Positions 8,878-17,156 of a stretch of 64,000 nucleotides of DNA are shown piece after piece (positions within the stretch are counted from its first letter, which is position 1; each line of letters begins with the position of its first letter). A model generated the notes under the pieces. It was given only the letters and a program-made list of their open reading frames with translations, had not been told where the DNA came from and did no database searches. Where the stretch lies: contig NZ_CP107880.1 of assembly GCF_036013745.1 (NCBI RefSeq), positions 8,370,001 to 8,434,000 on the forward strand, read 5' to 3'. The translations under genes were made by a program, and so were the position numbers. This stretch comes from Streptomyces sp. NBC_00483. GTDB lineage: Bacteria; Actinomycetota; Actinomycetes; Streptomycetales; Streptomycetaceae.

Positions 8878-9342
8878 GCATGGCCCTGGTAAGCGCTTGG
8901 GCTGATGCAGGGGCGAGTGGGAGAGGCGGAACGAAGCTTGCGTTGAGGGCCGGACGGGGCTGAAGAGCCTCCCACTGCTGGCAGCGTCAGGCGACAGAGC
9001 CGGGCGATACGTCCGGTGGCGTGGTGAGAGCGCGTGGTGACCACTTCCCTGCGCGTGGTGTGACGCCTGTGTCTTCAGGATGTTCCTGTCGCGCCTGAAG
9101 TTCCAGGCGAACGGCCACGCCACGACCACATCACGCTTTCGATGCCCAGTGAACTGCAGCGATCCCTTGACGAGGCGCACGGTGCGGCTGTGCGCGTTGG
9201 CTCAGTCTGGGGCGCAGCTGGTGCTCGCTGGGATGCCGTGCAGGATGCTCTTCGACCGTACGCCGGCCTGGATTACAGAGGTCCTCTGAGGGTCGGTTCG
9301 CCTGTTGCACGCAGCGGCGAGAGCCGTGAATAGCTTTGGGTG
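8878..9342. other. Intergenic region, no supported gene
   Basis: About 465 bases between the Mrr-HEAT gene and the ISL3 element. Short frames exist on both strands (for example ATG 9142 to 9333) but lack a ribosome site or recognisable family. The stretch joins directly to the sequence after 11063 if the IS is removed in thought, and no gene is reconstituted across that join. Confidence 0.5.
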
Positions 9343-9370
9343 TAGCTCTTGGCTCATACAAGATTTTCGT
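9343..9370. repeat. ISL3 left end: target duplication plus inverted repeat
   Basis: TAGCTCTT at 9343-9350 is an 8-bp target-site duplication repeated exactly at 11056-11063. It is followed by the 20-bp left inverted repeat 9351-9370 (GGCTCATACAAGATTTTCGT), an exact reverse complement of 11036-11055. Similarity continues another 12 bases with three mismatches. Confidence 0.95.
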
Positions 9371-11055
9371 AGCCGTTGATCGCCCAGGGGTCGTCCGGAG
9401 TGGTGCGGTGCGGGGTGCGTCGTGAGTGGGCGACGAGGATCACGCGCTTGCGGAGCAACGGGATGCCCGCGCGTCCTGCCATCTGACGCTTGATCATTTT
9501 CAGGTCCGTGATTCTGCCCTCCGCGACGCCCGAGTTGTAGGGAAGAGTCACGGCGGCGTGCACCGCGTCGAAGTCGTCCTGCAGACTGACGGTGAAGCGG
9601 ACGAGCGGGGCGAGGCCGCTCTGGCGGGCGCTGGTAATCCAGCGGTCCATGAGCGCGGCGCGCTTCTTGTCGAAGACCTCACGGAAGGCACCGATGAGGC
9701 CGTGGAGGACGCGCAGTTCGGGGCAGCGTTCCAGCAGGTGCTTGACGAAGACCTGCTGGTCCTCGCCCAGGCGCTCGGGGCGTGTGGTCAGCAGCCGGGT
9801 CACCTCGAACGCGCTGCGGGCGGGGGCGGGTGGAGGCAGGCCTGCGTCCAAGGCCTCGCGGTGGGACGTGAGGTAGAGGCGGACGGTTCCTTCGCTGCCG
9901 TGGAAGCCACGTGCGGTGATCTCGCGGGCGAGAGCCGCGATGTTGTGTTCTCCCTCGGCCCACCTGCGGTGCAGGTGCCCCTGGTAGGGGCCGATAATGC
10001 CGACACGGCGAGGCCAGACAGGGACGACCTCCTGCCAGGTGGCGGCGCGGGCATGGCGTCGTACGACGTTGCGGTCCAAGTCCATGTGCCGAGCGATCGC
10101 GCGTAGCGCCATCCCTTCGGTGAGCAGGGCGTGGACGGTGGTGTGATTTCGGCGGGTGCGCTTGGCCATGAGGCCGCCGGGGGTCCGCGGTGCGGTGGTC
10201 TCGTCGTCGGGTTCGGGCAGGCAGTCACGGTGGATGGTGACCACCTCGTAGATCTTGCGCCCGAGGTTCTGCCACAGGTGGAATCGGTCGCTGGCCTGGA
10301 CAGCCTGCGGTGCACCGGCCGTCATCGCGGTGCGGTAGGAGGCCGAGCCGTCGCGGCAGGCCACCTCGATGCCTGGCTGGGCGCGCAGCCAGTCGGCGGT
10401 GGGTTCGGCATCGCTGGTGTTGAAGGCGTCGACGGGTAGACGGGATTCCGCGTCGATCACGAGGGTGGCGTAGCGGCGACCGCGCCGTAGCGCGAAGTCG
10501 TCCACGGCGACCACCCGCAACGTCGAAGTCGGCGGGTCAGGGCACTTCATCAGACGGGCGAGCAGGGACGCCCAGCTCAGGGCGTGGTGCAGGTGGAGCA
10601 GCAGCCGCGAGCCGGCCTTGCCCGCCAGCGCTGTCGCCACGGCCGCGACGATCAACTGAAGTCCCGGAGTACGGCGTTGATAGCGCAGGGTCAGCCCTTC
10701 GATCTGCTCCGCGAAGGTGGTCTTCGGCAGGCCGCGTTCTCGCAGTACAGACGCCGGACCGAAAGATCGATCCGCACCGGGCGGCCACCGACGGCCTCAT
10801 CCTCGACGTGCCGCACGTACCGGCTGTGTTCCCAGCCGGAGGACTGGCCGCAGCCCGTGCACGCGGCCGGTTCCGCCCGGGACCGTGCGCAGATCACCAC
10901 TGTGTCCCCGCACTCCAGGACCGAACCAATATCCACAGCAGCCAGCTGCGGCAACATCTTCAACACGTCATCGCACACAGGCAGCATCCCGCCGCATCAG
11001 CGACGTGTCACGGCCCAACAAGTCGATCAACGCTCACGAAAATCTTGTATGAGCC
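9351..11055 (-). mobile_element. ISL3-family insertion sequence, 1705 bp
   Basis: The element is bounded by perfect 20-bp terminal inverted repeats and an 8-bp direct target duplication, as expected for the ISL3 family. It contains one transposase reading direction (minus strand) that nearly fills the element. Intact ends and duplication show a simple transposition into this site that has not been rearranged since. The transposase itself is frameshifted, so the copy is probably not autonomous unless frameshifting occurs. Confidence 0.93.
9354..10987 (-). pseudogene. ISL3 transposase, split by one frameshift
   Basis: The N-terminal part (10987 down to about 10730) carries the zinc-finger-like head: CTGCGQ, then VRRLYCENAAC, i.e. 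paired cysteines. The rest (about 10735 down to 9354) continues in another frame as KTTFAEQIEG, then the DDE core with VVAVDDFALRRG, ACRDGSASYR and SGVAEGRITDLKMIKRQM. Homology joins at ENAAC-(P)KTTFAEQ, so one base appears to be missing near 10729. Catalytic residues look intact on the C-terminal frame. ISL3 elements are not known to use programmed frameshifting, so I call it a pseudogene; a sequencing error is the other explanation. Confidence 0.85.
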
Positions 11056-11063
11056 TAGCTCTT
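11036..11063. repeat. ISL3 right end: inverted repeat plus target duplication
   Basis: Right inverted repeat 11036-11055 (ACGAAAATCTTGTATGAGCC), exactly complementary to 9351-9370, followed by the TAGCTCTT duplication at 11056-11063. Confidence 0.95.
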
Positions 11064-11147
11064 CCGCGGTGAGATCGTTCATGCCGTGAGGTCGTAGATC
11101 CGCGAGAGTATTCGCTCCCCCGGAAACCGGCCCTTTCCTCCAACGGC

Positions 11148-11176
11148 TTGACCTCAACCTCACTTGTGGTTTTAGC
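11148..11176 (+). promoter_or_regulatory. Promoter with MerR-like dyad upstream of MarR gene
   Basis: TTGACC at 11148-11153 can act as -35 and TTTAGC at 11171-11176 as a weak -10, with a 17-base spacer. The spacer contains an imperfect dyad (CCTCAA, then TTGTGG), as in promoters bound between -35 and -10 by MerR-type regulators. The MarR-like gene starts 52 bases downstream. The regulator assignment is a guess. Confidence 0.4.
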
Positions 11177-11228
11177 GTTCAAGGTGTTCAGCAAGCAGCA
11201 CCTTCGACGCGAACTGTGAGACCCCGCG

Positions 11229-11690
11229 ATGGAATTCACCGATGCCGAACTCCTCACCCAGCCCATGGGCTACTGGGCCGGAGCCGCCCAGCAGGCCATC
11301 GTCGGGCACATGAACGACTCCCTCGGACAGCTCGGCATCCGGCAGCCGCACGCCTGGTCCCTATTCCGGGTGGGCGAGAGCGAGGGTGAGTTCACCCGGG
11401 ACGAGGTAGCCACGAAGATCGCCGAGACGCGGCCATACGTCGACGTGTCCGTCATCGAAGCAGCGATCGGGGACCTCGTCGAATGGGACTGGCTCACGGA
11501 GGACCAGCAGGGCCTGCTCATACGAACCGAAGCGGGGACCACGGCCTGGGAGCAGGTCACCGGCGAGGTCATCCCGGGCGCGCAAACGCGGCTGCGCGCG
11601 GGGGTCGGCGACGAGGAGTACGTCGCCGCGATCAAGGTGCTGCGGCGGATGATCACCAACGTTGGTGGCGATGCAGGGTTCGTCGCCTAG
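11229..11690 (+). CDS. MarR-like winged-helix protein
   Basis: Predicted 153 residues. It begins with a helical dimerisation segment (MGYWAGAAQQAIVGHMNDSL) and has a winged-helix centre: TRDEVATKI, then VSVIEAAIGDLVEWDWLTED as recognition helix and wing, then LIRTEAG. The C-terminal helix (VAAIKVLRRMITNVGG) is typical of small MarR-family transcription factors. ATG 11229 follows a short leader with only a weak ribosome site (GTGAGA). It lies between two insertion sequences, so its original neighbours and target genes are lost; autoregulation through the upstream dyad is possible. Confidence 0.7.
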   Translation: MEFTDAELLTQPMGYWAGAAQQAIVGHMNDSLGQLGIRQPHAWSLFRVGESEGEFTRDEVATKIAETRPYVDVSVIEAAIGDLVEWDWLTEDQQGLLIRTEAGTTAWEQVTGEVIPGAQTRLRAGVGDEEYVAAIKVLRRMITNVGGDAGFVA

Positions 11691-11763
11691 TCCCAGGCCG
11701 ACCGGGGCCGGGATCGGGTCTGTACGGTGAGCGGTGTAACTCCCGTGTAGAGAGCGACAGTTG

Positions 11764-11868
11764 ATGACTGACGTGACGAGTGGCGTCGAGGCCGACAAGG
11801 CGGCCACGGTTGTTTCGGAGGCCGTGGACGATGCCCTGCTGAACGAGCTGATGGATCGGCCCCGGTGT
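11764..11868 (+). pseudogene. 5' fragment of IS256-family transposase
   Basis: ATG 11764 opens a frame MTDVTSGVEAD, then VVSEAVDDALLNELMDRP. This matches the N-terminus I recall for Streptomyces mutator-type (IS256) transposases (VDDxLLDELVxRA). Sequence just upstream (about 11712-11750) looks like the element's left end. The frame breaks near 11868, where the rve-type IS begins, so about 35 codons of an expected ~400 remain. The other half is not found beyond the IS, implying deletion or rearrangement. Confidence 0.6.
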
Positions 11869-11895
11869 GCGTGCCGATAATTGCGTCCATGCAGG

Positions 11896-12996
11896 TCAGG
11901 AAGCATGTTGGTACTCGTGGAGTACGCCGCCGAGACGATCGTGTCGGCGAACGCGAAGCGGCTTGAGCTGTGGTGGATTGAGCGGTTCCGGCACGACTCG
12001 GAGGGGTGCGGCAGCCTGCAGTGTGCGGTGGGTGCGGTGATGGTTGTAATGCTGTTCGTACTCGCGGAGCGCTCGCCGCAGGTGGGCTTCGTTCCAGAGC
12101 AGGGTGCGGTCGAGGACTTCACGGCGCAGGCTGCGAACCCAGCGTTCCATGATTGAGTTCATGCGTGGCGTGCGGACGGCGGTGAGCACGGTGCGGATCC
12201 CTGCCTGAGAAAGGATCTCGTCGATGACGACGGGGTATTTTGCGTCGCGGTCGCGGATCATGAACTTGATGGCGGTGAGCTGTCCGGCGTCTTCGAGGTC
12301 CATGACCAGGTTCTTGATCGCCTGGGTGACCCAGGCGTGGGTGGGATGCGCGGTGGTGCCGAGCACACGGACGTTTCGGTGGGCGTGGTGGATGGCGGCG
12401 AGGATGTACTGACGTTGTCCGGTGAGGGTGACGGTCTCGATGAAGTCCATCGCGAGGATTGCCTCGGCCTGGGAGTGCAGGAATGTGGCCCAGGTGACGT
12501 TCGAGCGATGGGTTGAAGGATCGATGCCTTCGGCCTTGAGGATTTCCCAGACGGTGGAGGGTGCCAGTTTGATGCCGAGGAGTGTGAGTTCGCCGTGGAT
12601 ACGCCGGTAGCCCCAGGTGGGGTTTTCCTCGGCGAGGCGGAGTATGAGGCGGCGGACGGAAGTGACTGTGCGGGGGCGGCCGGGACGCGGGTTGCGGCTG
12701 AGATGGACGTGACGGCTATTCATGAAGTCGCGGTGCCGGCGCAGGACAGTGTCCGGGGAGACGATGAGCCGTAGCCGGCGCAGGGCGGTTCGTGGCAGCG
12801 GGGCGAGGAGAGCGGCCAGGAACGCGCGGTCGGCCTCCTGAAAGCCGGGGCGTTGGCTGCCGAGCCGGCGTTGCAGGACGGCGAGCTGGTGCCGCAGCGC
12901 GAGGATCTCGACGTCCTTGTCGTGGTCGCTCATAGGGATCAGCCGCAGGGCGGTGAAGGCGTGGGGGACGGCGATGCAGGCCAGGCGTACGAGCAT
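11896..12996 (-). CDS. rve-type (DDE integrase core) IS transposase
   Basis: Predicted 366 residues and apparently intact. An N-terminal helical DNA-binding part (VEILALRHQLAVLQRRL, then SPDTVLRRHRDFMN and ENPTWGYRRIHGELTLLG) precedes an integrase core. The core holds AMDFIETVTL (first Asp), FMIRDRDAKY (second Asp) and NSIMERWVRSLRREV (Glu), the DDE triad of retroviral-integrase-like transposases of the IS3/IS481 broad group. It needs no frameshift. Three damaged relatives in the same orientation occur at 2420, 15996 and 30690. The element's exact ends are unclear; the flanks are an IS256 scrap on one side and a broken oxidoreductase on the other. Confidence 0.85.
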   Translation of the reverse strand: MLVRLACIAVPHAFTALRLIPMSDHDKDVEILALRHQLAVLQRRLGSQRPGFQEADRAFLAALLAPLPRTALRRLRLIVSPDTVLRRHRDFMNSRHVHLSRNPRPGRPRTVTSVRRLILRLAEENPTWGYRRIHGELTLLGIKLAPSTVWEILKAEGIDPSTHRSNVTWATFLHSQAEAILAMDFIETVTLTGQRQYILAAIHHAHRNVRVLGTTAHPTHAWVTQAIKNLVMDLEDAGQLTAIKFMIRDRDAKYPVVIDEILSQAGIRTVLTAVRTPRMNSIMERWVRSLRREVLDRTLLWNEAHLRRALREYEQHYNHHRTHRTLQAAAPLRVVPEPLNPPQLKPLRVRRHDRLGGVLHEYQHAS

Positions 12997-13034
12997 GGAC
13001 AGTGATCATTGCCGACCGCTGTCGTCGGCGCGAC

Positions 13035-13215
13035 AACAGGGCTGAACTGTACCGCCGTAATATTCGGCACCCACAGGGCCGGCGTCGTAGGGGTCGAAGC
13101 CGGTGTCGTCCACGAGCTGCATGGCCACGCGCCGCGCCTCCTCGGAGTCGCCGGCGACGGGGATGGCGATGCGGCCCGGAGTGCCTGCCGGGACACGCTT
13201 GCGAAAGTCGAGGGG
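13035..13215 (-). pseudogene. Fragment of NADPH:F420 oxidoreductase-like gene
   Basis: The minus strand reads GPLDFRKRVPAGTPGRIAIP, then VAGDSEEARRVAMQLVDDTG and FDPYDAGPV. This matches the C-terminal half of NAD(P)-binding F420-reductase-like proteins (GRIALPVAGD, then LVDxxGFDxVDAG). There is no start codon or Rossmann glycine motif. The 3' end is lost near 13030, where the rve-type IS begins, and the 5' end is lost before the STAND ATPase gene. A remnant of a host redox gene. Confidence 0.6.
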
Positions 13216-13235
13216 GCCGAATCGAGCCCGGCAAC

Positions 13236-15389
13236 TCAGCCGGACTCAGGCCCGTTTGACTGATTCGAGACGCTGCGCAGGACCTCCATCACCCCCGCGT
13301 GGACCGAGGAGACGTCCGCTCCGCTCGCGTACTGCTCGGTGTATTCGTCCGGGCCGAGGGCGGCGCGGACCGCGTTCTCGCAGGTGCGCCGGTGCTCGGT
13401 CATCTCGGGGGAACCCAGGTGCGGGGTGCCGAGGATGTCCCAGGCCCGGTCGACGAGGCCGAAGAGGCGGGCCGCCAGATCGGGGTGCTGGTCGCCGGTG
13501 GCCGCGACGGCCAGGGAGTCGAGAGTGATCGCCATCCCGTAGAGGTCGTCCAGGCGCCACTTGGCCTCCAGCGACGACAGGAGCGAGGCGATCGCCTCGG
13601 CCGGACTGCCCTGGGCGATGCAGTGGTTGCCCCAGACGTAGTCCGCGTACGAGCGGATCCAGATCTCGCCGAGGGGATCGGTCAGTTCCCGCAGTCGGTC
13701 CACCCGGGCCCGGACCCCGTCGGCTTCGCCGAGCATCATGTGTGCGTAGCCCCAGGTGGGCAGGGCGGACAGCTCGATCATGGGAGGGCCGGTGCGGGAG
13801 GCCAGTTCGTGTGCGGCCGCGTACAGCGGCAGGGACTCGGCGGGCGAGCCACGCAGGGTCATCGCGGCGGCCTGGACCCACATCGCCCCGGCCAGGGCGG
13901 GCTTGTCGTCGTACTTCTCGGCGAGGATCCGGGCCTCCGCCGCCCGGCGGGCCGTGGTGTCCAAGTCGCCCTGGCCCAGCGCGACATAACCGCACGACCA
14001 CAGGGTCCGCGCCGCGGCGCGCGGACGGTCGGGCGCGAGGGCGAGTGCCGCCTCGCTGTAGTACCGTCCCTCGCGCAGATGGCCGCAGCCGAACCAGAAG
14101 TAGAGCAGGTCGCTCGCCATCTCCAGGGCCGCGTCCCGGTCCGTGCGCAGACAGGTGTCGAGGGCGGCGCGCAGATTGGGCAGTTCGGTGCGGGTGTCGG
14201 CGTGCCACCGCGCCTGGTCGGGCCCGATCCACGCCTGGTCGCCGCGTTGAGCGAAGTCGCGGTAGTAGTCGCGGTGGCGCAGCCGCACCGGGTCCGAATC
14301 GCCGACCCGTTCGAGCCATTCGGCGCCGTACTCGCGCACGGTGTCGAGCAGCCGGTAGCGGGGCTCCGCCTCGCTGTCCTCGGCCAGGACGACGGACTTG
14401 GCGAGCAGCCCGTCCAGGACCTCGGTGAGATCGCAGTCGGCGAGGGGTTCCGAGCTGCACACGAAGTCGACGGCCTTGCGGTCGAAGCTGCTGGGGAAGA
14501 CGGAGAGCCGGGCCCACAGCAGCCGCTCCCGCGGGGTGCACCACTCGTGGCTCCAGCCGACGGTGGTGCGCAGCGCGCTGTGCCGTGCGGGCCGCCGCAG
14601 CGGTGTGGCGCCCGGCAGTCCGTCTTCGGCGTCCAACTCGGCTGCCGGGTCCGGCGGTTCGGACCCCGCGTTCGCCGACAGGACGGCCATCCGCCGGCCA
14701 AGGCGGTGCACGAGATAGTTGACGGACGTGGCGCGCAGCAGTCCCGAGGCGAGCTCGATGGCGAGTGGCACCCCGTCCAACAGGGTGCACAGCCGGGCGA
14801 GTTCCTCCGGGGTCACCTGACCGGGCGGCTCCTCGTCGGGCCAGGCACGGGCGCGCAGTAGATCGAGAGCCTCGCCCTCGGGCCCGGTGTCCATGGGGCC
14901 GACGTCGACACGACGCTCGTACGGGATGTCGAGGGCCTGCCTGCTGGTGGCCAGGATGCACAGTCCCGGCGCCTCGGCGAGCAGGGTTCTGGCGAGCCGG
15001 GCGCACGCCTCGACCAGGTGCTCGCAGGTGTCCAGAACGAGCAGCAGCTCGCGGTCGCGCAGATACTCCGTGAGGACGTCGATCAGTGGCTGATTCGTCT
15101 GGTCGGCGACGCCCAGGACGCCCGCGAGCGTGTGCTCGAGGAGGTCGGGGGAGAGGACGGGGGACAGTTCGACGAGCCAGACGCCGTGGCCGAAACGGGG
15201 AGCGGTCCTGGCGGCGGCCCGCAGGGCGATGCGGGTCTTGCCGATGCCTCCGGGCCCGGTCAGGGTGACGAGCCGTGAGCTGCCGAGCGCGTCGAGCACT
15301 TCACCCAACTGCCTTGCCCTGCCGATGAACTGGGTGGTCTCGATCGGCAGATTGCCGTACTTCGGCCTGTCGCTGTGCGTGGCCATCAT
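13236..15389 (-). CDS. STAND-type (NB-ARC/AfsR-like) ATPase with TPR region, no DNA-binding domain
   Basis: Predicted 717 residues. An NB-ARC-like ATPase occupies residues 20-330: P-loop GPGGIGKT (45-52), Walker B LLLVLDTCEHL near 115, ATSRQALD sensor motif, and LPLAIELAS-type GxP motif (GVPLAIELASG). TPR-like helices then run to the C-terminus. This is the core of AfsR/LuxR-type regulators (COG3903). Such proteins usually also carry a SARP or LuxR helix-turn-helix domain, and none is visible at either end. ATG 15389 is preceded by GGGAGGGG. It could be a regulator acting through a partner or a signalling/defence ATPase. IS debris on both sides hides any original operon. Confidence 0.8.
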   Translation of the reverse strand: MMATHSDRPKYGNLPIETTQFIGRARQLGEVLDALGSSRLVTLTGPGGIGKTRIALRAAARTAPRFGHGVWLVELSPVLSPDLLEHTLAGVLGVADQTNQPLIDVLTEYLRDRELLLVLDTCEHLVEACARLARTLLAEAPGLCILATSRQALDIPYERRVDVGPMDTGPEGEALDLLRARAWPDEEPPGQVTPEELARLCTLLDGVPLAIELASGLLRATSVNYLVHRLGRRMAVLSANAGSEPPDPAAELDAEDGLPGATPLRRPARHSALRTTVGWSHEWCTPRERLLWARLSVFPSSFDRKAVDFVCSSEPLADCDLTEVLDGLLAKSVVLAEDSEAEPRYRLLDTVREYGAEWLERVGDSDPVRLRHRDYYRDFAQRGDQAWIGPDQARWHADTRTELPNLRAALDTCLRTDRDAALEMASDLLYFWFGCGHLREGRYYSEAALALAPDRPRAAARTLWSCGYVALGQGDLDTTARRAAEARILAEKYDDKPALAGAMWVQAAAMTLRGSPAESLPLYAAAHELASRTGPPMIELSALPTWGYAHMMLGEADGVRARVDRLRELTDPLGEIWIRSYADYVWGNHCIAQGSPAEAIASLLSSLEAKWRLDDLYGMAITLDSLAVAATGDQHPDLAARLFGLVDRAWDILGTPHLGSPEMTEHRRTCENAVRAALGPDEYTEQYASGADVSSVHAGVMEVLRSVSNQSNGPESG

Positions 15390-15760
15390 GCGAACCCACC
15401 CCTCCCAGCGGGACATCAAAGGAACCACTGGTGCACCGTTTTCCAGACACGGAGCGTTGCACACCCGGCCACCCCCTGCCACCCGAACGGAGGACAGAGG
15501 GTAATGGCCCAGGTCCGGCGCGGCCGTGTTCCCGCCCCCGCGGCGCGAGCCGGATCCGTATGGCGCGCAGGCGCGTTGACGCCGGACGGGCTCGGCGTGT
15601 GCCGTCCGGTACGGCATCCGCAGAGTCCCAGGCGCTGCGCATCGCGCTGACCATGCCCGCCGACGCCCCGGCCTGGTACTACGAAGGCATCGTCACGCCG
15701 ACCCCGGCCGCCGACGCCCAGGGGTAGCGGCTGCGGGTGCCGGTCGGGCTGCGGGTCGAG
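15390..15760. other. Intergenic region, no supported gene
   Basis: About 370 bases upstream of the STAND ATPase. A plus-strand frame ends at 15727 with the protein-like stretch ALRIALTMPADAPAWYYEG, but its 5' part is not credible, so at most it is a broken 3' end. The minus-strand promoter of the ATPase gene should lie here; no clear -35/-10 pair was identified. Confidence 0.4.
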
Positions 15761-15764
15761 GGGG

Positions 15765-15865
15765 GCCGGCGTTCCACCGCCCTGCGGTCGCACTCTCGAC
15801 GGCGGAATCAACGGCTTCGCGATCTCCCACAGACCATCAGGAACGTTCCAACTCCACGTATCCTC
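15765..15865 (-). pseudogene. N-terminal scrap of IS5-family transposase
   Basis: The minus strand reads WSWNVPDGLWEIAKPLIPPS, then RVRPQGGGT. This is the conserved opening of IS5-type transposases (LWELxxPLxPPxxxRPQGGGT). A stop codon lies just upstream and the frame leaves the family after about 30 residues. Dead fragment. Confidence 0.6.
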
Positions 15866-15889
15866 GCTCGTGTTGAGGTACTACTCCGC

Positions 15890-15993
15890 CTCACCACATA
15901 CAGCGGGTGGTGCCGCCGGCGCCGGTTCGCCCGCAGGGTGGAGGCCACCGTCGACGAGGTGACCGAGAGGTGCTGGCCGCGATCCTGCCCAGA
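15890..15993 (+). pseudogene. Second IS5-family scrap in opposite orientation
   Basis: The plus strand reads RVVPPAPVRPQGGGHRRRGD, then REVLAAI, again the N-terminal RPQGGG block of IS5-type transposases. It faces away from the fragment at 15765-15865. It ends where the truncated rve transposase begins, so it marks the break point of that element. Confidence 0.6.
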
Positions 15994-15995
15994 AT

Positions 15996-16625
15996 GCGGA
16001 CCATTCTGTCGGCGTGCTGGATGGCGGCGAGGACGTACTGGCGTTGGCCGGTGAGGGTGACGGTCTCGATGAAGTCCATCGCGAGGATGGCCTGGGCTTG
16101 GGAGCTTAGGAAGCTGGCCCAAGTGACGGTGGTTCGCTGCGGTGTTGGGGCGATGCCCGCGGTCTTGAGGATTTCCCAGACGGTGGACGGTGCGACCTGG
16201 ACGCCGAGGAGGGCGAGTTCGCCGTGGATGCGGCGATATCCCCAGGTGGGGTTCTCGGCGGCGAAGCGGAGTACCAGGCGGCGGATCGAGGCATGGGTGC
16301 GGGGGCGGCCGGGGCGTCGTTTGGCACTCGCACGGGCGTGGTGGTTCTTGAGCAGGTCGCGGTGCCAGCGCAGGATGGTGTCCGGGCTGACCAGTAGCCG
16401 GAGTCGGCGCAGTGCCGCGCGTGGGAGCGGAGCGAGCAGGGCGGCAAGGAACGCGCGGTCCGCGGCGTGGAGGCGGATGCGCTTGCCTTCGAGTTGTCGC
16501 TGCAGGAGGCCGAGTTGGTGGCAGAGGGCCAAGATCTCGGCGTCCTTCTCGCGGTCGGTCATAGGCAACAAACGGAGGGCTGCAAACGTCTGGGTCATGG
16601 CGAGATAGGCCAGGCGAAGAAGCAT
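15996..16625 (-). pseudogene. rve-type IS transposase lacking its C-terminal part
   Basis: From ATG 16625 the frame matches the intact transposase at 11896-12996 closely (EILALCHQLGLLQRQL, then SPDTILRWHRDLLKNHHA, ENPTWGYRRIHGELALLG, AILAMDFIETVTLTGQRQYV). Similarity stops after AAIQHADRMVRILG near 15996, just past the first catalytic Asp. The second Asp, the Glu and about 160 residues are missing, and the frame then runs into antisense IS5 sequence. Not functional. Confidence 0.85.
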
Positions 16626-16689
16626 GAGTAGTGATCATGTCGGATCGCAGACGCTCCCGTCCTCGCTACGATGGCCTGCGCGGAAGTAT

Positions 16690-16873
16690 TTTCCGGCACG
16701 CACAGGTCGCCACCACGACCATCCGCGACCTGTACACCTACGTACGCTCCACGCTGGCCGATGTCGAAGGCGTGCTGCACATCGAAACCAGCCTGACGGG
16801 CCCGTATCTCAAGCACGCCCGCACCATCAGGACCTCCGAAGGCGTCAACAAGGTCCTGCCCCGCAACAACTAG
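16690..16873 (+). pseudogene. 3' fragment of Lrp/AsnC-type regulator
   Basis: The frame contains VATTTIRDLYTYVRSTLADV, then EGVLHIETSLTGPYLKHART. This resembles the end of the AsnC ligand-binding (RAM) domain: an xxDLxxYVxxxLxxxxGV helix, then an xxETxxxxxxxK strand. There is no helix-turn-helix and no start codon of its own. The 5' part was lost at the IS boundary near 16640. Confidence 0.55.
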
Positions 16874-16882
16874 CCGGTTTGC

Positions 16883-17095
16883 GTGAGGGTCCCGGCTGCC
16901 GTCTTGGGCGTCCGGCCTGACGACGAGCAGGACGCCGTGCTCCGCGACGCCCTCCACCTCGCCGGCATTGAACTCGGCGCCTGCGGCGTACGCGTTGCCG
17001 TCTGGCTCGCCGACTGGCCATGGTCGACCGCCGCCTTCGCCCGCCGTCAACGCGTCGTGGATCAACCGTGCCCGGCAGGCGTGGAGCTGGCTTCA
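16883..17095 (+). pseudogene. Degraded small Streptomyces gene
   Basis: One frame reads AVLRDALHLAGIELGACGVR, then VAVWLADWPWSTAA. The continuation appears one frame over as NASWINRARQAW. Together these resemble a short actinomycete protein pattern I recall (LRDALxLAGIxLG, VxWLAxWxWxTVxxIxSWIxRA). A frameshift near 17040 breaks it. It sits directly before the vWA gene and may have been its upstream operon partner. Confidence 0.4.
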
Positions 17096-17156
17096 CCGCA
17101 ACCATCCGGCCCTTCCAGCCGTCAACCACCTACGACCACGCAAGGAGCACACCCGT

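Noticed and set aside
9142..9333. Short plus-strand reading frame of 63 codons before the ISL3 element
   Set aside because: No ribosome site, no recognisable family, and it does not continue across the IS junction.
11868..13030. Terminal inverted repeats and target duplication for the intact rve-type IS
   Set aside because: Only weak similarity between the ends was seen and the flanking genes differ, so no boundary claim is made.
13299..14861. 520-codon open frame antisense to the STAND ATPase
   Set aside because: It mirrors the clear NB-ARC motifs on the other strand and shows no domain of its own.
15586..15727. Plus-strand 3' end reading ALRIALTMPADAPAWYYEG
   Set aside because: Plausible residue pattern but no upstream coding part or family could be identified.
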